Positions 1 to 7,061 of a stretch of DNA of 64,000 bases are shown piece after piece. This DNA comes from an uncultured Lachnospiraceae bacterium (GTDB lineage Bacteria; Bacillota; Clostridia; Lachnospirales; Lachnospiraceae), in contig CAJTXP010000018.1 in the NCBI GenBank assembly GCA_910583615.1, forward strand, positions 1-64,000. Reading direction: 5' to 3'. A program made the translations under genes and the position numbers. Every line of letters begins with the position of its first letter. The first letter of the stretch is position 1. The notes under the pieces are model-generated. The model saw only the letters and a program-made list of their open reading frames with translations, ran no database searches and was not told the DNA's origin.

Positions 1-92
1 TCACCTGCAGTTAAACAGACAGATGCGCCGGTGCTTAGTTTCACCCAATAGAAGGGTTCGATTTCTTTTTCAAACTGTTTTGTGATGTTCAA
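1..92 (-). CDS. Start of an unrecognised protein, cut by the window edge
   Basis: Reading the minus strand, a strong ribosome binding site (GGGAGGAG) lies 9 bases before a TTG codon at 92-90. The frame then stays open for 30 codons to the window edge (NITKQFEKEIEPFYWVKLS...). It follows the NADAR gene by about 48 bases on the same strand and is probably the next gene of the operon. The visible part is too short to assign to a family. A DarT1 toxin would be an expected neighbour of a NADAR antitoxin, but nothing in these 30 residues shows that. Confidence 0.45.
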   Translation of the reverse strand, partial: MNITKQFEKEIEPFYWVKLSTGASVCLTAG

Positions 93-140
93 TTGTTCTC
101 TCCTCCCAAATCCAGAATGTTCCCGCTCAAATGGAATTTG

Positions 141-779
141 TCAATAAGTGACATGCTCTTTGTGATATTGAATAAAATCCTTTTTCGTAAAAGCCGGCAG
201 ATACCCGTATTCATCTACCATTAACTGAAGGATCGCAGCGGTTCTCGCCTGGGTGTTGATGCTTTTGGCGGGATTAAATTCAATATCCGTGAAATAATTA
301 TAGCTTAAAACCGCATGGATTTCATCTGCCGTAAACGATTGTTTCACAGCGGTAATATAGATGAAATCATAGAATGCCGTTTGGGGAATCAAAGGAAAAT
401 CTTCATTTTGGTAACGAAATGCGACCAGATCTCCGGATGAATGCAGTCTCTCATCACGTTTGGCTTCTTTCGGTGACAGGTCAAGCAGATCAGGATAAGG
501 TCCGCCGCGTTCAAAAACTTTAGCGCTCTGAAACACATTCTCCAGAGTATGATCATTGATCCTGAGATGAAACGCACTTAATTGAACGCCTATCATTTCT
601 GTGCTCTTTGTGCTGATTTCCAGCGGCCGGGCGTTTTCATCTGCTGCGGTAATCGCATGGTGCAGGCTTTTTATGGATTTTTGCTTTTGAGATACTGCAA
701 AACCAGAATGCCATTCAAACGAATATATTTCACTGACAACTTTTCCTTGACGAATAAAAAATGCAGGTCGTTATGCCAT
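141..779 (-). pseudogene. DarT1-associated NADAR antitoxin-like gene, interrupted by a stop at codon 3
   Basis: The longest uninterrupted ORF (141-596, 151 aa) resembles the C-terminal two thirds of NADAR-type antitoxins of DarT1 toxins. Those enzymes remove ADP-ribose from guanine in DNA. Conserved stretches include LSAFHLRI, SAKVFERGGPY, EAKRDERL, TAFYDFIYI and DIEFNPAKSINTQAR. The same frame continues upstream without a break to codon 4 and encodes the expected N-terminal part (FEWHSGFAVSQKQKSIKSL). A textbook start exists at 779: AGGAGG, 5 bases, ATG GCA, and then TAA CGA CCT. The gene is therefore full length except for one nonsense codon in third position. Either it is a recent pseudogene, or a short form starts at the Met at 596, which has no obvious ribosome site. 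The family assignment is from remembered family features, not a search. Confidence 0.7.
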
Positions 780-804
780 TTGTGCCTCCTGTATAAGCTG
801 TAAA

Positions 805-1095
805 TTATGCTTCTAATGAATCGATCAATTCCTGTATTTCAAGTACAGCATCTTCCACCCGCAGTTCCACTTCTTCACTCCAGAATCGACTTCCGCCAGA
901 CAACTCATCAATTAAGTTGAAGATGGACACCGCATCAGCAACGGGTATAAAACCAGTTGATTTCCATTCGGATAAGTGATTACCAAGATAATCTGTAATA
1001 GCTGCATAAATTTTTTCATTGAAAGAATTATGGCAGCGCAGTTCTGCCAATAATCCATTTTCTCCTACAATCATATCGGATAAATTCATTTTCAT
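805..1095 (-). CDS. Small acidic protein of unknown function, 96 aa
   Basis: No family recognised. The protein is acidic and predicted mostly helical, with no signal peptide or membrane segment. It begins MKMNLSDMIVGENG and ends EIQELIDSLEA. AGAGGTGT sits just before the first ATG; a second ATG two codons later is a possible alternative start. It lies 25 bases upstream of the NADAR gene and downstream of the SUKH gene, on the same strand. Its size, charge and company fit an immunity-type or antitoxin-type protein, but that is inference from context only. Confidence 0.6.
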   Translation of the reverse strand: MKMNLSDMIVGENGLLAELRCHNSFNEKIYAAITDYLGNHLSEWKSTGFIPVADAVSIFNLIDELSGGSRFWSEEVELRVEDAVLEIQELIDSLEA

Positions 1096-1153
1096 ACACC
1101 TCTGGGATTTTGATGTTCTGTACTGCTCAAATTCCTGATAAACTGGAAGGTGT

Positions 1154-1933
1154 CTATTCTTCCTCGTTTGGCTTGAATACTTTCAAATAGGCGGGACGGC
1201 CCTCCGCTTCCTCGCCATAGACATACAGTGTATTGGTCTCGGTATCCAGACAGGTGTGGCAGAAGCGCCCGCCGGGGAATGGATATGGCTCACGCAGCCG
1301 CTGGAAGTCTACGCCGCCCTCGGACAGGACCTTTTGTATTTCGACAGGGTCCTCGATCTCGTCCGGCTGGGCCTTTGGCTCCAGATTTAGAAGCATGATA
1401 TCCAGGAGGAAGGACTGGACGGAATTGGAAAATGGAGCCCAGCTGTATATATCGTCCTGGTCGTTGTAGTATACCGCCGGGTTGGGCTGGGTCAAATCCT
1501 CCGCTTTGATGCCCGCGTACCAGCAGCCCTGATTTTCGCACCAGAACAGCAGATAGTTGCCCGTGACCTCGCCCCAGCGCTCCCGGGGCAGGGCGCGTAT
1601 CTTCGCCAGCTCTTCATAATCCTCTTCTCCTGGCTTGCTGAAAGTCTCCAGGTCTTCGTCAATATGATCGTAAGAGAAGGTCAGGCGCTTCTCAAAGAGT
1701 TTGGCCTTTTTGTCAGGGACGAATATCTCATGCAGCGCACAGTTCAGGCTGGCCCTGCCGCAGGCGAGATAGTATTCCCGCAGGGCAGCGGGAAGACGTA
1801 TCCCTGCCGCCGCCTCATAGGAGGCGATGGTCTTCTCGGAAAACCCTGTTGCTTTCCCCTCTCCAAAGCCAAACAAAGGTTCCGCCCATTGAACCAGTTC
1901 AATGGGGGAAATCTGATACCGTTTTTCACTCAT
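1154..1933 (-). CDS. SMI1/KNR4 (SUKH superfamily) protein
   Basis: A cytoplasmic 259-aa protein. The segment IRLPAALREYYLACG, followed by a hydrophobic core and YLLFWCENQGCWYAG about 90 residues later, is the SUKH fold pattern. In bacteria this family is mostly immunity proteins against contact-dependent or polymorphic toxins. I start it at ATG 1933, which has GGAGG 8 bases upstream. An in-frame ATG at 1966 would add 11 residues (MSANSKTEDII) but lacks a good ribosome site and lies only 5 bases from the previous stop. The C-terminal 60 residues (after residue 195) look like an added domain of unknown role. No toxin partner is visible in the window. Confidence 0.75.
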   Translation of the reverse strand: MSEKRYQISPIELVQWAEPLFGFGEGKATGFSEKTIASYEAAAGIRLPAALREYYLACGRASLNCALHEIFVPDKKAKLFEKRLTFSYDHIDEDLETFSKPGEEDYEELAKIRALPRERWGEVTGNYLLFWCENQGCWYAGIKAEDLTQPNPAVYYNDQDDIYSWAPFSNSVQSFLLDIMLLNLEPKAQPDEIEDPVEIQKVLSEGGVDFQRLREPYPFPGGRFCHTCLDTETNTLYVYGEEAEGRPAYLKVFKPNEEE

Positions 1934-1971
1934 TATAATATCCTCCGTTTTACTATTCGCACTCATTTTTC

Positions 1972-2676
1972 TTAATCATATTCTGCGCAGATATATTTGA
2001 AATCCTCAGTCTTACGCAATGCTGCCAAAGCGTATTTCTCGATATGCCTTGACATGATTTCTTCGGCATACCGGAAATTCTCTGACGGATGGCCCTCGGC
2101 GCAGCGCACCATAGTAATCAGCATCTCATTGTCGCCCTCAATATATTCAGATGGGTAGTTGCCGGAATGATCACAGGCATCTTCGTCATGGTATTTCTGT
2201 CTGACTGCTTTCATCTGAGCTGTGGTTCCAATCACTGCATGATAATCCATGTTATCGCTGTCACAGTAATAGTCGATAAAAAGTCTTGACACAATATCCA
2301 TGCATTGCTGGATCTGCTCAATAATGGCATTTGCATTTCGGACAGCAAATCTCCGAATTTTCTCCCTGGCATCTTCCTCGTTTTCATAGCGGATGTACAA
2401 AAGTGTTTCGCGGCCTTTCAGAACGGCCGTGATCTTCTGAAGCATTCCATTCCGGCCATAGAAGGCATGCAGCGTCTGAAAAAGATCCCCCTCCGGCGCA
2501 CTGTACAGCGTCATCTCACGCCTGTCCTTCCCAACAGGAATGTCATAGGTGAGCATTTGATACTGTGCGTCATAGTCAAAGGAGATCGCATCGTCTCCGT
2601 TGATGTCCTTACTGAAATCAACAACGCTGTACACACCTTCTTTGTATGTGAGGGGAATGTTGTGTAATTCTGGCAT
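1972..2676 (-). CDS. Unknown protein, 234 aa
   Basis: No family recognised. It is a soluble, mixed alpha/beta protein starting MPELHNIPLTYKEG. GAGGAGG precedes the ATG by a short spacer, so the start is secure. The N-terminal 100 residues are rich in beta-strand patterns (MLTYDIPVGKDRREMTLYS), and the remainder is helical with an acidic loop containing Cys (DEDACDHSGNYPSEYIEGD). It is part of the minus-strand run of small genes, between two other unknowns and the SUKH gene. Function cannot be stated. Confidence 0.65.
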   Translation of the reverse strand: MPELHNIPLTYKEGVYSVVDFSKDINGDDAISFDYDAQYQMLTYDIPVGKDRREMTLYSAPEGDLFQTLHAFYGRNGMLQKITAVLKGRETLLYIRYENEEDAREKIRRFAVRNANAIIEQIQQCMDIVSRLFIDYYCDSDNMDYHAVIGTTAQMKAVRQKYHDEDACDHSGNYPSEYIEGDNEMLITMVRCAEGHPSENFRYAEEIMSRHIEKYALAALRKTEDFKYICAEYD

Positions 2677-2694
2677 TTGGGTTTCCTCCTCTTA

Positions 2695-3036
2695 TCAAAT
2701 ACCGATTTCCTGATCTGTTTTTTTCAACAGGGAACAGTCAACACATCCTGCATAGTCCATGGCTTCGATAATTTTAAACTGCTGCTGTTCCATACCTGTG
2801 TCTCTCCCATAAAGTTTTTCATACTGAACAAGGAATTTAGTAAACCAGTAATATCTTCCATACAAAATATCTGATAAAGTGTACTCGGTTATTGTCAGTA
2901 TCTTCTGTTCGTTATCCTCCAATGACAAAGCGTAATTGATGGCTGTATTCATTTCATGATCTTCATAGAGAATAACCATGGGTTTTCCTAATGAAGCAAA
3001 CAATTCTTCCATACGAGTTTTGTCCTGCAGCAGCAT
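2695..3036 (-). CDS. Unknown protein, 113 aa, possibly a fragment
   Basis: No family recognised. It has a short alpha/beta N-terminus (KPMVILYEDHEM), a helical middle, and a C-terminal pair CVDC. The start is uncertain. The ATG at 3036 has only GGGGAT before it, and the frame stays open for about 30 codons further upstream with no start codon until a TGA. The gene may therefore be the 3' remainder of a longer one. It lies 18 bases upstream of the 234-aa gene on the same strand. Confidence 0.45.
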   Translation of the reverse strand: MLLQDKTRMEELFASLGKPMVILYEDHEMNTAINYALSLEDNEQKILTITEYTLSDILYGRYYWFTKFLVQYEKLYGRDTGMEQQQFKIIEAMDYAGCVDCSLLKKTDQEIGI

Positions 3037-3115
3037 TTCATATCCCCAATCTGATTTGGCTGATTTTGTTCTGTTTTCATCAAAGGCCCAGCCTGAGCCC
3101 CCTGCTCACATACGG

Positions 3116-3538
3116 TTACGTTGTGAGTTTGGAAAGATACTCATAGGTGAACGCGATTGCACGGCAGGTCAGATTCTCGCACATATGCGGCGGGTCGTTT
3201 TCCGAAAATCCTGTGGGACGAAGGTCAAAACAGCGCAGGGAACCGAATGTCTGTTCAAAGGCAGACGCAAAATGGCAGCAGGCGGATACGGCGTCCTCCT
3301 CCGTTTTTCCCTGCGTATGAAAGTAAATTCCTGTAAACATAAGGGCGCCTTCCACCAGGCCGCACTGCGCCCTGTATCCGCCGGCACCGTGAAGCCCGAC
3401 TGCGGACCACAGGGTCTGTGGTTCGATCGCAAGTTCAAATAACTCGCTCAGACAGATGATGGTAGTTCTTGCGCAGTTGATATCCTCGTTCCAGTACAGC
3501 TCGTGTACCCGTTTCTTTATATATTCTTTCATTTTCAT
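3116..3538 (-). CDS. C-GCAxxG-C-C family protein (putative redox-active)
   Basis: A 140-aa cytoplasmic protein with the family's spaced cysteines: Cys in NCARTT, then GAGGYRAQCGLVEGALM (the GCAxxG-like block), CCHFASAFEQTFGSLRC, and a C-terminal CENLTC. In this family the cysteines are thought to form a redox or metal site, often encoded as small single-domain proteins in Clostridia. The central block reads AQCGLVEGA rather than the classic GCAxxG, so it is a divergent member. It lies 22 bases downstream of the 188-aa gene and probably shares its transcript. The role is unknown beyond the family name. Confidence 0.7.
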   Translation of the reverse strand: MKMKEYIKKRVHELYWNEDINCARTTIICLSELFELAIEPQTLWSAVGLHGAGGYRAQCGLVEGALMFTGIYFHTQGKTEEDAVSACCHFASAFEQTFGSLRCFDLRPTGFSENDPPHMCENLTCRAIAFTYEYLSKLTT

Positions 3539-3560
3539 CGGTATCCTTTTTCATTGGCAT

Positions 3561-4127
3561 TCATCGGTCAAACAACGAGCCTGTGCCGCTGTGTGTACTG
3601 CCGTCATGTTCCGTATAGGTTGAGAAAAAGCGGGGCTCGCGTTTTGTACACTGGTAAAACCGCATCAACAGTTCCGCGGCATCCGCTTTCTTTTCGATTC
3701 CCAGACCATCCGCCAGTTCCTGCTGCGCTTCCGGCAGATCAAATTCCATGTCCTCGGCGTTTTCCATATGCTCCTCGTAGATTTCTTTTGCAAATTCCGC
3801 AAGTTCTTTTCTGTCCTTGTATTCATCTTCATCCAAATAATCTTCCCAATAGGGACAGTTGATCATAAATTCGAAGAACTCTTTCAGGTTATCCGCAATT
3901 CTGCCGCATTCGCCTTCGCTTCCCCAAAAACCGATGGAACCGTCTTCCAGCAGGATGTATTCGCTGCCACTGCCTGCTCTGGCAAATGTTTTTCCGGAGA
4001 GATTGTAGGTCAGATGTCCGCCTTCATCCTGGGGCGTCTGAAATTCCGGAAGAATTTCCACATCACAGACATCACACAGAAGGTCTGCTAAATCCTGATC
4101 TTCACGCAGCATTTTGATCCAATCCAT
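3561..4127 (-). CDS. Acidic SMI1/KNR4-like protein, first gene of the minus-strand run
   Basis: A 188-aa, strongly acidic protein (MDWIKMLREDQDLADLL...). Features such as GSEYILLEDGSIGFWGSEGECGRIADNLKEFF match the core strand-turn-helix of SUKH-like immunity proteins, where a hydrophobic 'ILLEDGSIGF' strand pair precedes the 'IADNLKEFF' helix. Family membership is therefore likely but not certain. GAAGGT lies before the ATG. The promoter at 4169-4197 places this gene at the head of the run that ends at the left window edge. Confidence 0.6.
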   Translation of the reverse strand: MDWIKMLREDQDLADLLCDVCDVEILPEFQTPQDEGGHLTYNLSGKTFARAGSGSEYILLEDGSIGFWGSEGECGRIADNLKEFFEFMINCPYWEDYLDEDEYKDRKELAEFAKEIYEEHMENAEDMEFDLPEAQQELADGLGIEKKADAAELLMRFYQCTKREPRFFSTYTEHDGSTHSGTGSLFDR

Positions 4128-4168
4128 TGAAAAGTACCTTCAAGTACAACTCCCGGTTTTCTGCTTTG

Positions 4169-4197
4169 ATTATATCATCCCTTTCCGGAAACTTCAA
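4169..4197 (-). promoter_or_regulatory. Promoter of the minus-strand run
   Basis: On the minus strand: TTGAAG (4197-4192), a 17-base spacer, and TATAAT (4174-4169) with an extended TG one base upstream. It lies about 40 bases before the ATG of the 188-aa gene. No other strong promoter is apparent between the genes of this run. Confidence 0.6.
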
Positions 4198-4304
4198 CGT
4201 ATGGCCGCTGAAATCGCCGACGTGAAATCGCCACGCAATCGCCGGCACGCAGGAAACGGTATCAGACGGCGATTTTGCAGCGCAGCATGGCGTTTGAAAT
4301 TTGA

Positions 4305-4334
4305 TTGCAGCCGGTAACTGCGGTGTGCTATAAT
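4305..4334 (+). promoter_or_regulatory. Possible promoter upstream of the polysaccharide cluster
   Basis: TTGCAG (4305-4310), an 18-base spacer and TATAAT (4329-4334). It would give a leader of about 210 bases to the first cluster gene. A second and better placed promoter lies at 4465-4493. The 4128-4547 stretch holds these divergent promoters, a mini-ORF and several short AATCGCC repeats near 4206-4245, and nothing else that I can see. Confidence 0.4.
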
Positions 4335-4425
4335 GTGTGGACAGACATGCCCCGGCCAGGGGGCGTGGGCGGGACTGCCTGGGAAAAAAGTGCTTTTCAC
4401 AGGGTTACAGGAGGTGAGAGCAGCT

Positions 4426-4470
4426 GTGGGATTTACGGGCCGGACGGCGGAATATTCCTTTAACTTGTAA
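4426..4470 (+). CDS. Possible 14-codon leader peptide
   Basis: A very good ribosome binding site (AGGAGGTGA, 4409-4417) stands 8 bases before GTG. The frame runs 14 codons (MGFTGRTAEYSFNL) and stops at TAA 4468-4470. It lies downstream of the 4305 promoter and overlaps the -35 box of the 4465 promoter. It may be a leader peptide or the relic of a lost gene. The residue content gives no hint of an attenuation mechanism. Confidence 0.25.
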   Translation: MGFTGRTAEYSFNL

Positions 4471-4493
4471 TAATTGTGTAATAATGTTATAAT
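4465..4493 (+). promoter_or_regulatory. Main promoter of the polysaccharide cluster
   Basis: TTGTAA (4465-4470), exactly 17 bases, then a perfect TATAAT (4488-4493). Transcription would begin about 45 bases before the first gene. No terminator with a T-run is seen until 26771-26796. Confidence 0.6.
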
Positions 4494-4547
4494 CATCCAA
4501 AATATGGACATTCATATTAGAGAAGGTTGGCATAAAGGGAAGCATAT

Positions 4548-5555
4548 ATGAACAGACAGATGTGGATTCCGGCGCTGGGGGTGCTTGTGGGCGTGCTGGC
4601 GCTGGCGGCGGGAAAGAACGGGATGGAAGAGAACGGGTTTACCCTGCCGGGTTATCACAATGCGGATGCGAAATTTCTCGGAGAACATATCATCACCAGC
4701 GTGGACGAGGGAATACAGATCCTGGATATGGAAGGAAATGTCGCGCGTCAATATGAAGGGCTGAACGCTTCCTGGCTCTATGTGCAGGAGGAGGACGCTG
4801 GTCCGGAGGAACGCGGCGCGGCCTGGACGGTTGCCTGCAGCAATCATGCCAATGAGACGCATATTCTCCGCCTGGCGGACGAAGGGGAGCTGCTGGAGGA
4901 CCGGCTGGCGGTGAAGACCGATACGCTTGCCATTGATCCCATTCTTATAAGGAAGGGAGACGTCTGGTTTCTGACGCACACCTGCATCGAAGGCACCATC
5001 AACAATCCGGACCCCCAGGGGGAAAACGGAATTTACACGGTGAAGCTGTACCGGTCGGAAGATCTGGAGCAGTGGGACCATGTGACGGATATCATCAGCC
5101 GGAAGCAGAATGTGGAGGACGGTGACCTCCGGTGCGTGGACGGGACGCTTTATTATTTTTTTGAACTGGAGCAGTATGACAAGGGGCCGTCGGCCATCTG
5201 CGTCATGTCTTCGGAGGATGACGGAAGTACGTGGAGCGAACCGCTGGAGCTGCTTCCGGCGGCGGCGGACAATGAGATGGCGTCCTGCGAGCCCACAGAA
5301 GAGGGCTGGCGGCTCTATGTGAGCAGCGACTATGCCTGCGTGGGCGAGAGCTATCAGGGCGCGTCGGTCTATTACGCGGACTATACGCGGGATTTCCAGC
5401 CGATCTGCACGTATCAGCTTTCTGCCATGCCGGACAATGCGTCCGTAAGGCTCTACGAAGTGAAGGAAACAGGCAGGCAGCTTCGGTTTCTGTTTGCCAG
5501 AAATTTTCTGACCGACTGTGATCTGCTGCTGCGGACACTGGATAACGAAAACTAA
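4548..5555 (+). CDS. Membrane-anchored beta-propeller (sialidase/BNR-like) protein
   Basis: A 335-aa protein with an uncleaved-looking hydrophobic N-terminus (about residues 5-22), so probably anchored outside the membrane. An Asp-box motif, SSEDDGSTW (residues 221-229), and a related SEDLEQW (about 170) are typical of BNR/sialidase-type propellers. The chain is rich in beta strands throughout. No catalytic residues of a known glycosidase can be assigned. AAGGGAAG precedes the ATG. As first gene of the polysaccharide cluster it may bind or trim the glycan at the cell surface. That role is inferred from position only. Confidence 0.6.
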   Translation: MNRQMWIPALGVLVGVLALAAGKNGMEENGFTLPGYHNADAKFLGEHIITSVDEGIQILDMEGNVARQYEGLNASWLYVQEEDAGPEERGAAWTVACSNHANETHILRLADEGELLEDRLAVKTDTLAIDPILIRKGDVWFLTHTCIEGTINNPDPQGENGIYTVKLYRSEDLEQWDHVTDIISRKQNVEDGDLRCVDGTLYYFFELEQYDKGPSAICVMSSEDDGSTWSEPLELLPAAADNEMASCEPTEEGWRLYVSSDYACVGESYQGASVYYADYTRDFQPICTYQLSAMPDNASVRLYEVKETGRQLRFLFARNFLTDCDLLLRTLDNEN

Positions 5556-5563
5556 TCATACCT

Positions 5564-5583
5564 GCTTCCGTCCGGACGGAAGC
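5564..5583 (+). promoter_or_regulatory. Perfect hairpin between the propeller gene and rfbA
   Basis: Two perfect complementary arms (GCTTCCGT / ACGGAAGC) enclose CCGG, immediately after the stop of the first gene. No T-run follows, so it is more likely an RNA processing or stability element than a terminator. It lies just before the rfbA ribosome site AGGAGGA. Confidence 0.5.
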
Positions 5584-5610
5584 GAAAACGACAATCAGGA
5601 GGATATAGAA

Positions 5611-6480
5611 ATGAAGGGAATTATACTGGCGGGCGGCTCCGGTACGAGGCTGTACCCGCTGACAAAAGCAGTATCCAAACAGATCATGCCGGTTTATGAC
5701 AAACCGATGATCTACTATCCGCTTTCGATTCTGATGCTGGCGGGCATCCGGGAGGTGCTGATCATCTCCACGCCCAGGGACCTGCCGGTGTTTGGGGAGC
5801 TGCTGGGCGACGGCAGCCAGCTGGGCATGCGTTTTGCGTATGCCGTACAGGAACAGCCCAGAGGGCTGGCGGACGCGTTTCTCATCGGAGCGGATTTTAT
5901 CGGGGAGGACAACGTGGCGCTGATCCTGGGAGACAATATTTTCTATGGACAGAGTTTTTCCCAGGTGCTGAAGCGGGTGGTGTCCCACAAGACCGGCGCG
6001 ACGATCTTCGGCTATTACGTGCGCGATCCGCGGGAATACGGAGTGGTGGAATTTGACGAAGACGGCATGGCCATCTCCATCGAGGAGAAACCGGAGCATC
6101 CCAGGTCCAATTACGCGGTGCCCGGACTGTATTTCTATGACAACGACGTGGTGGAGATCGCGAAAAACGTCAAGCCCTCCGCCCGGGGAGAGATCGAGAT
6201 TACGAGCATCAACAACGAGTATCTGAGGCGCGGGACTCTGCGGGTGGAGACGCTGGGACGCGGTTTTGCGTGGCTGGATACGGGAAACCACGACGCGCTT
6301 CTGGATGCGGCGGATTTCGTGGCGGCCTTCCAGAAACGGCAGGGGCTGTATATCTCCTGCATCGAGGAGATCGCCTTCCGGAGAAAATTCATTGACAGAG
6401 ATCAGCTTTTGAAGCTGGCGGAGCCGCTGATGAAGACGGCGTACGGCCAGTATCTGGTGGATGTGGCCAACGGACTGTAG
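5611..6480 (+). CDS. rfbA: Glucose-1-phosphate thymidylyltransferase
   Basis: This enzyme joins dTTP and glucose-1-phosphate to dTDP-glucose, the first step of dTDP-L-rhamnose synthesis in the cytoplasm. The 289-aa length is normal. The nucleotide-binding signature GGSGTRLYPLT is at residues 8-18. KQIMPVYDKPMIYYPL, the metal-binding LGDNIFYG and the sugar-binding EKP (SIEEKPEHP) follow. The start is ATG 5611 with AGGAGGA 8 bases upstream. The open frame continues further upstream, but that part reads out of register with the family. rfbC follows after 18 bases. rfbB and rfbD are not in the window and must lie elsewhere. Confidence 0.95.
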   Translation: MKGIILAGGSGTRLYPLTKAVSKQIMPVYDKPMIYYPLSILMLAGIREVLIISTPRDLPVFGELLGDGSQLGMRFAYAVQEQPRGLADAFLIGADFIGEDNVALILGDNIFYGQSFSQVLKRVVSHKTGATIFGYYVRDPREYGVVEFDEDGMAISIEEKPEHPRSNYAVPGLYFYDNDVVEIAKNVKPSARGEIEITSINNEYLRRGTLRVETLGRGFAWLDTGNHDALLDAADFVAAFQKRQGLYISCIEEIAFRRKFIDRDQLLKLAEPLMKTAYGQYLVDVANGL

Positions 6481-6498
6481 GGAGGAGAGGAAAGCAGG

Positions 6499-7050
6499 AT
6501 GGGAAAGATTACAGTGGAGACCTGTAACATCGAAGGACTGAAGATCATCACGCCAGCGGTGTTCGGAGATGAGCGCGGATATTTTATGGAGACTTATCAT
6601 TATAAGGATTACGCGGCTGCGGGGATCGACATGGAGTTTGTGCAGGATAACCAGTCGGCGTCCAGAAAGGGCGTGCTGCGGGGACTGCATTTTCAGATCA
6701 ACTATCCCCAGGACAAGCTGGTCCGGGTGGTCTCAGGAGAAGTGTTTGACGTGGCGGTGGACTTAAGGCCCGGTTCCGCTACGTATGGGCAGTGGCACGG
6801 CGTGCTTCTGTCGGCGGAGAATAAAAAGCAGTTTTTTATACCGAAAAACTTTGCCCATGGGTTTCTGGTGCTGTCTGATTTTGCGGAATTTGCTTATAAA
6901 TGTACGGATTTCTACCATCCCAACGATGAGGGAGGGCTGGCGTGGAACGATCCGGAGATCGGCGTGGACTGGCCTATACCGGACGGGATGGAGCTGATCA
7001 TTTCGGAGAAGGATCAGAAATGGGGCGGAATCCGGGAACTGAAGAAGTAA
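6499..7050 (+). CDS. rfbC: dTDP-4-dehydrorhamnose 3,5-epimerase
   Basis: This is the third enzyme of dTDP-L-rhamnose synthesis, epimerising C3 and C5 of dTDP-4-keto-6-deoxyglucose. It is 183 aa, the usual length. The family signature GVLRGLHFQ (catalytic His near residue 62) is present, as are the cupin-fold strands VRVVSGEVFDVAVDLR and FFIPKNFAHGFLVLSD. GGAGAGG is upstream. Together with rfbA it shows that the polysaccharide contains rhamnose or a related deoxy-sugar. The next gene begins 12 bases later. Confidence 0.95.
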   Translation: MGKITVETCNIEGLKIITPAVFGDERGYFMETYHYKDYAAAGIDMEFVQDNQSASRKGVLRGLHFQINYPQDKLVRVVSGEVFDVAVDLRPGSATYGQWHGVLLSAENKKQFFIPKNFAHGFLVLSDFAEFAYKCTDFYHPNDEGGLAWNDPEIGVDWPIPDGMELIISEKDQKWGGIRELKK

Positions 7051-7061
7051 GGAGGGTCTGT

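Noticed and set aside
5203..6690. 495-codon open frame on the minus strand
   Set aside because: It is antisense to the propeller gene, rfbA and part of rfbC, which have clear family signatures. No ribosome site and no protein-like composition.
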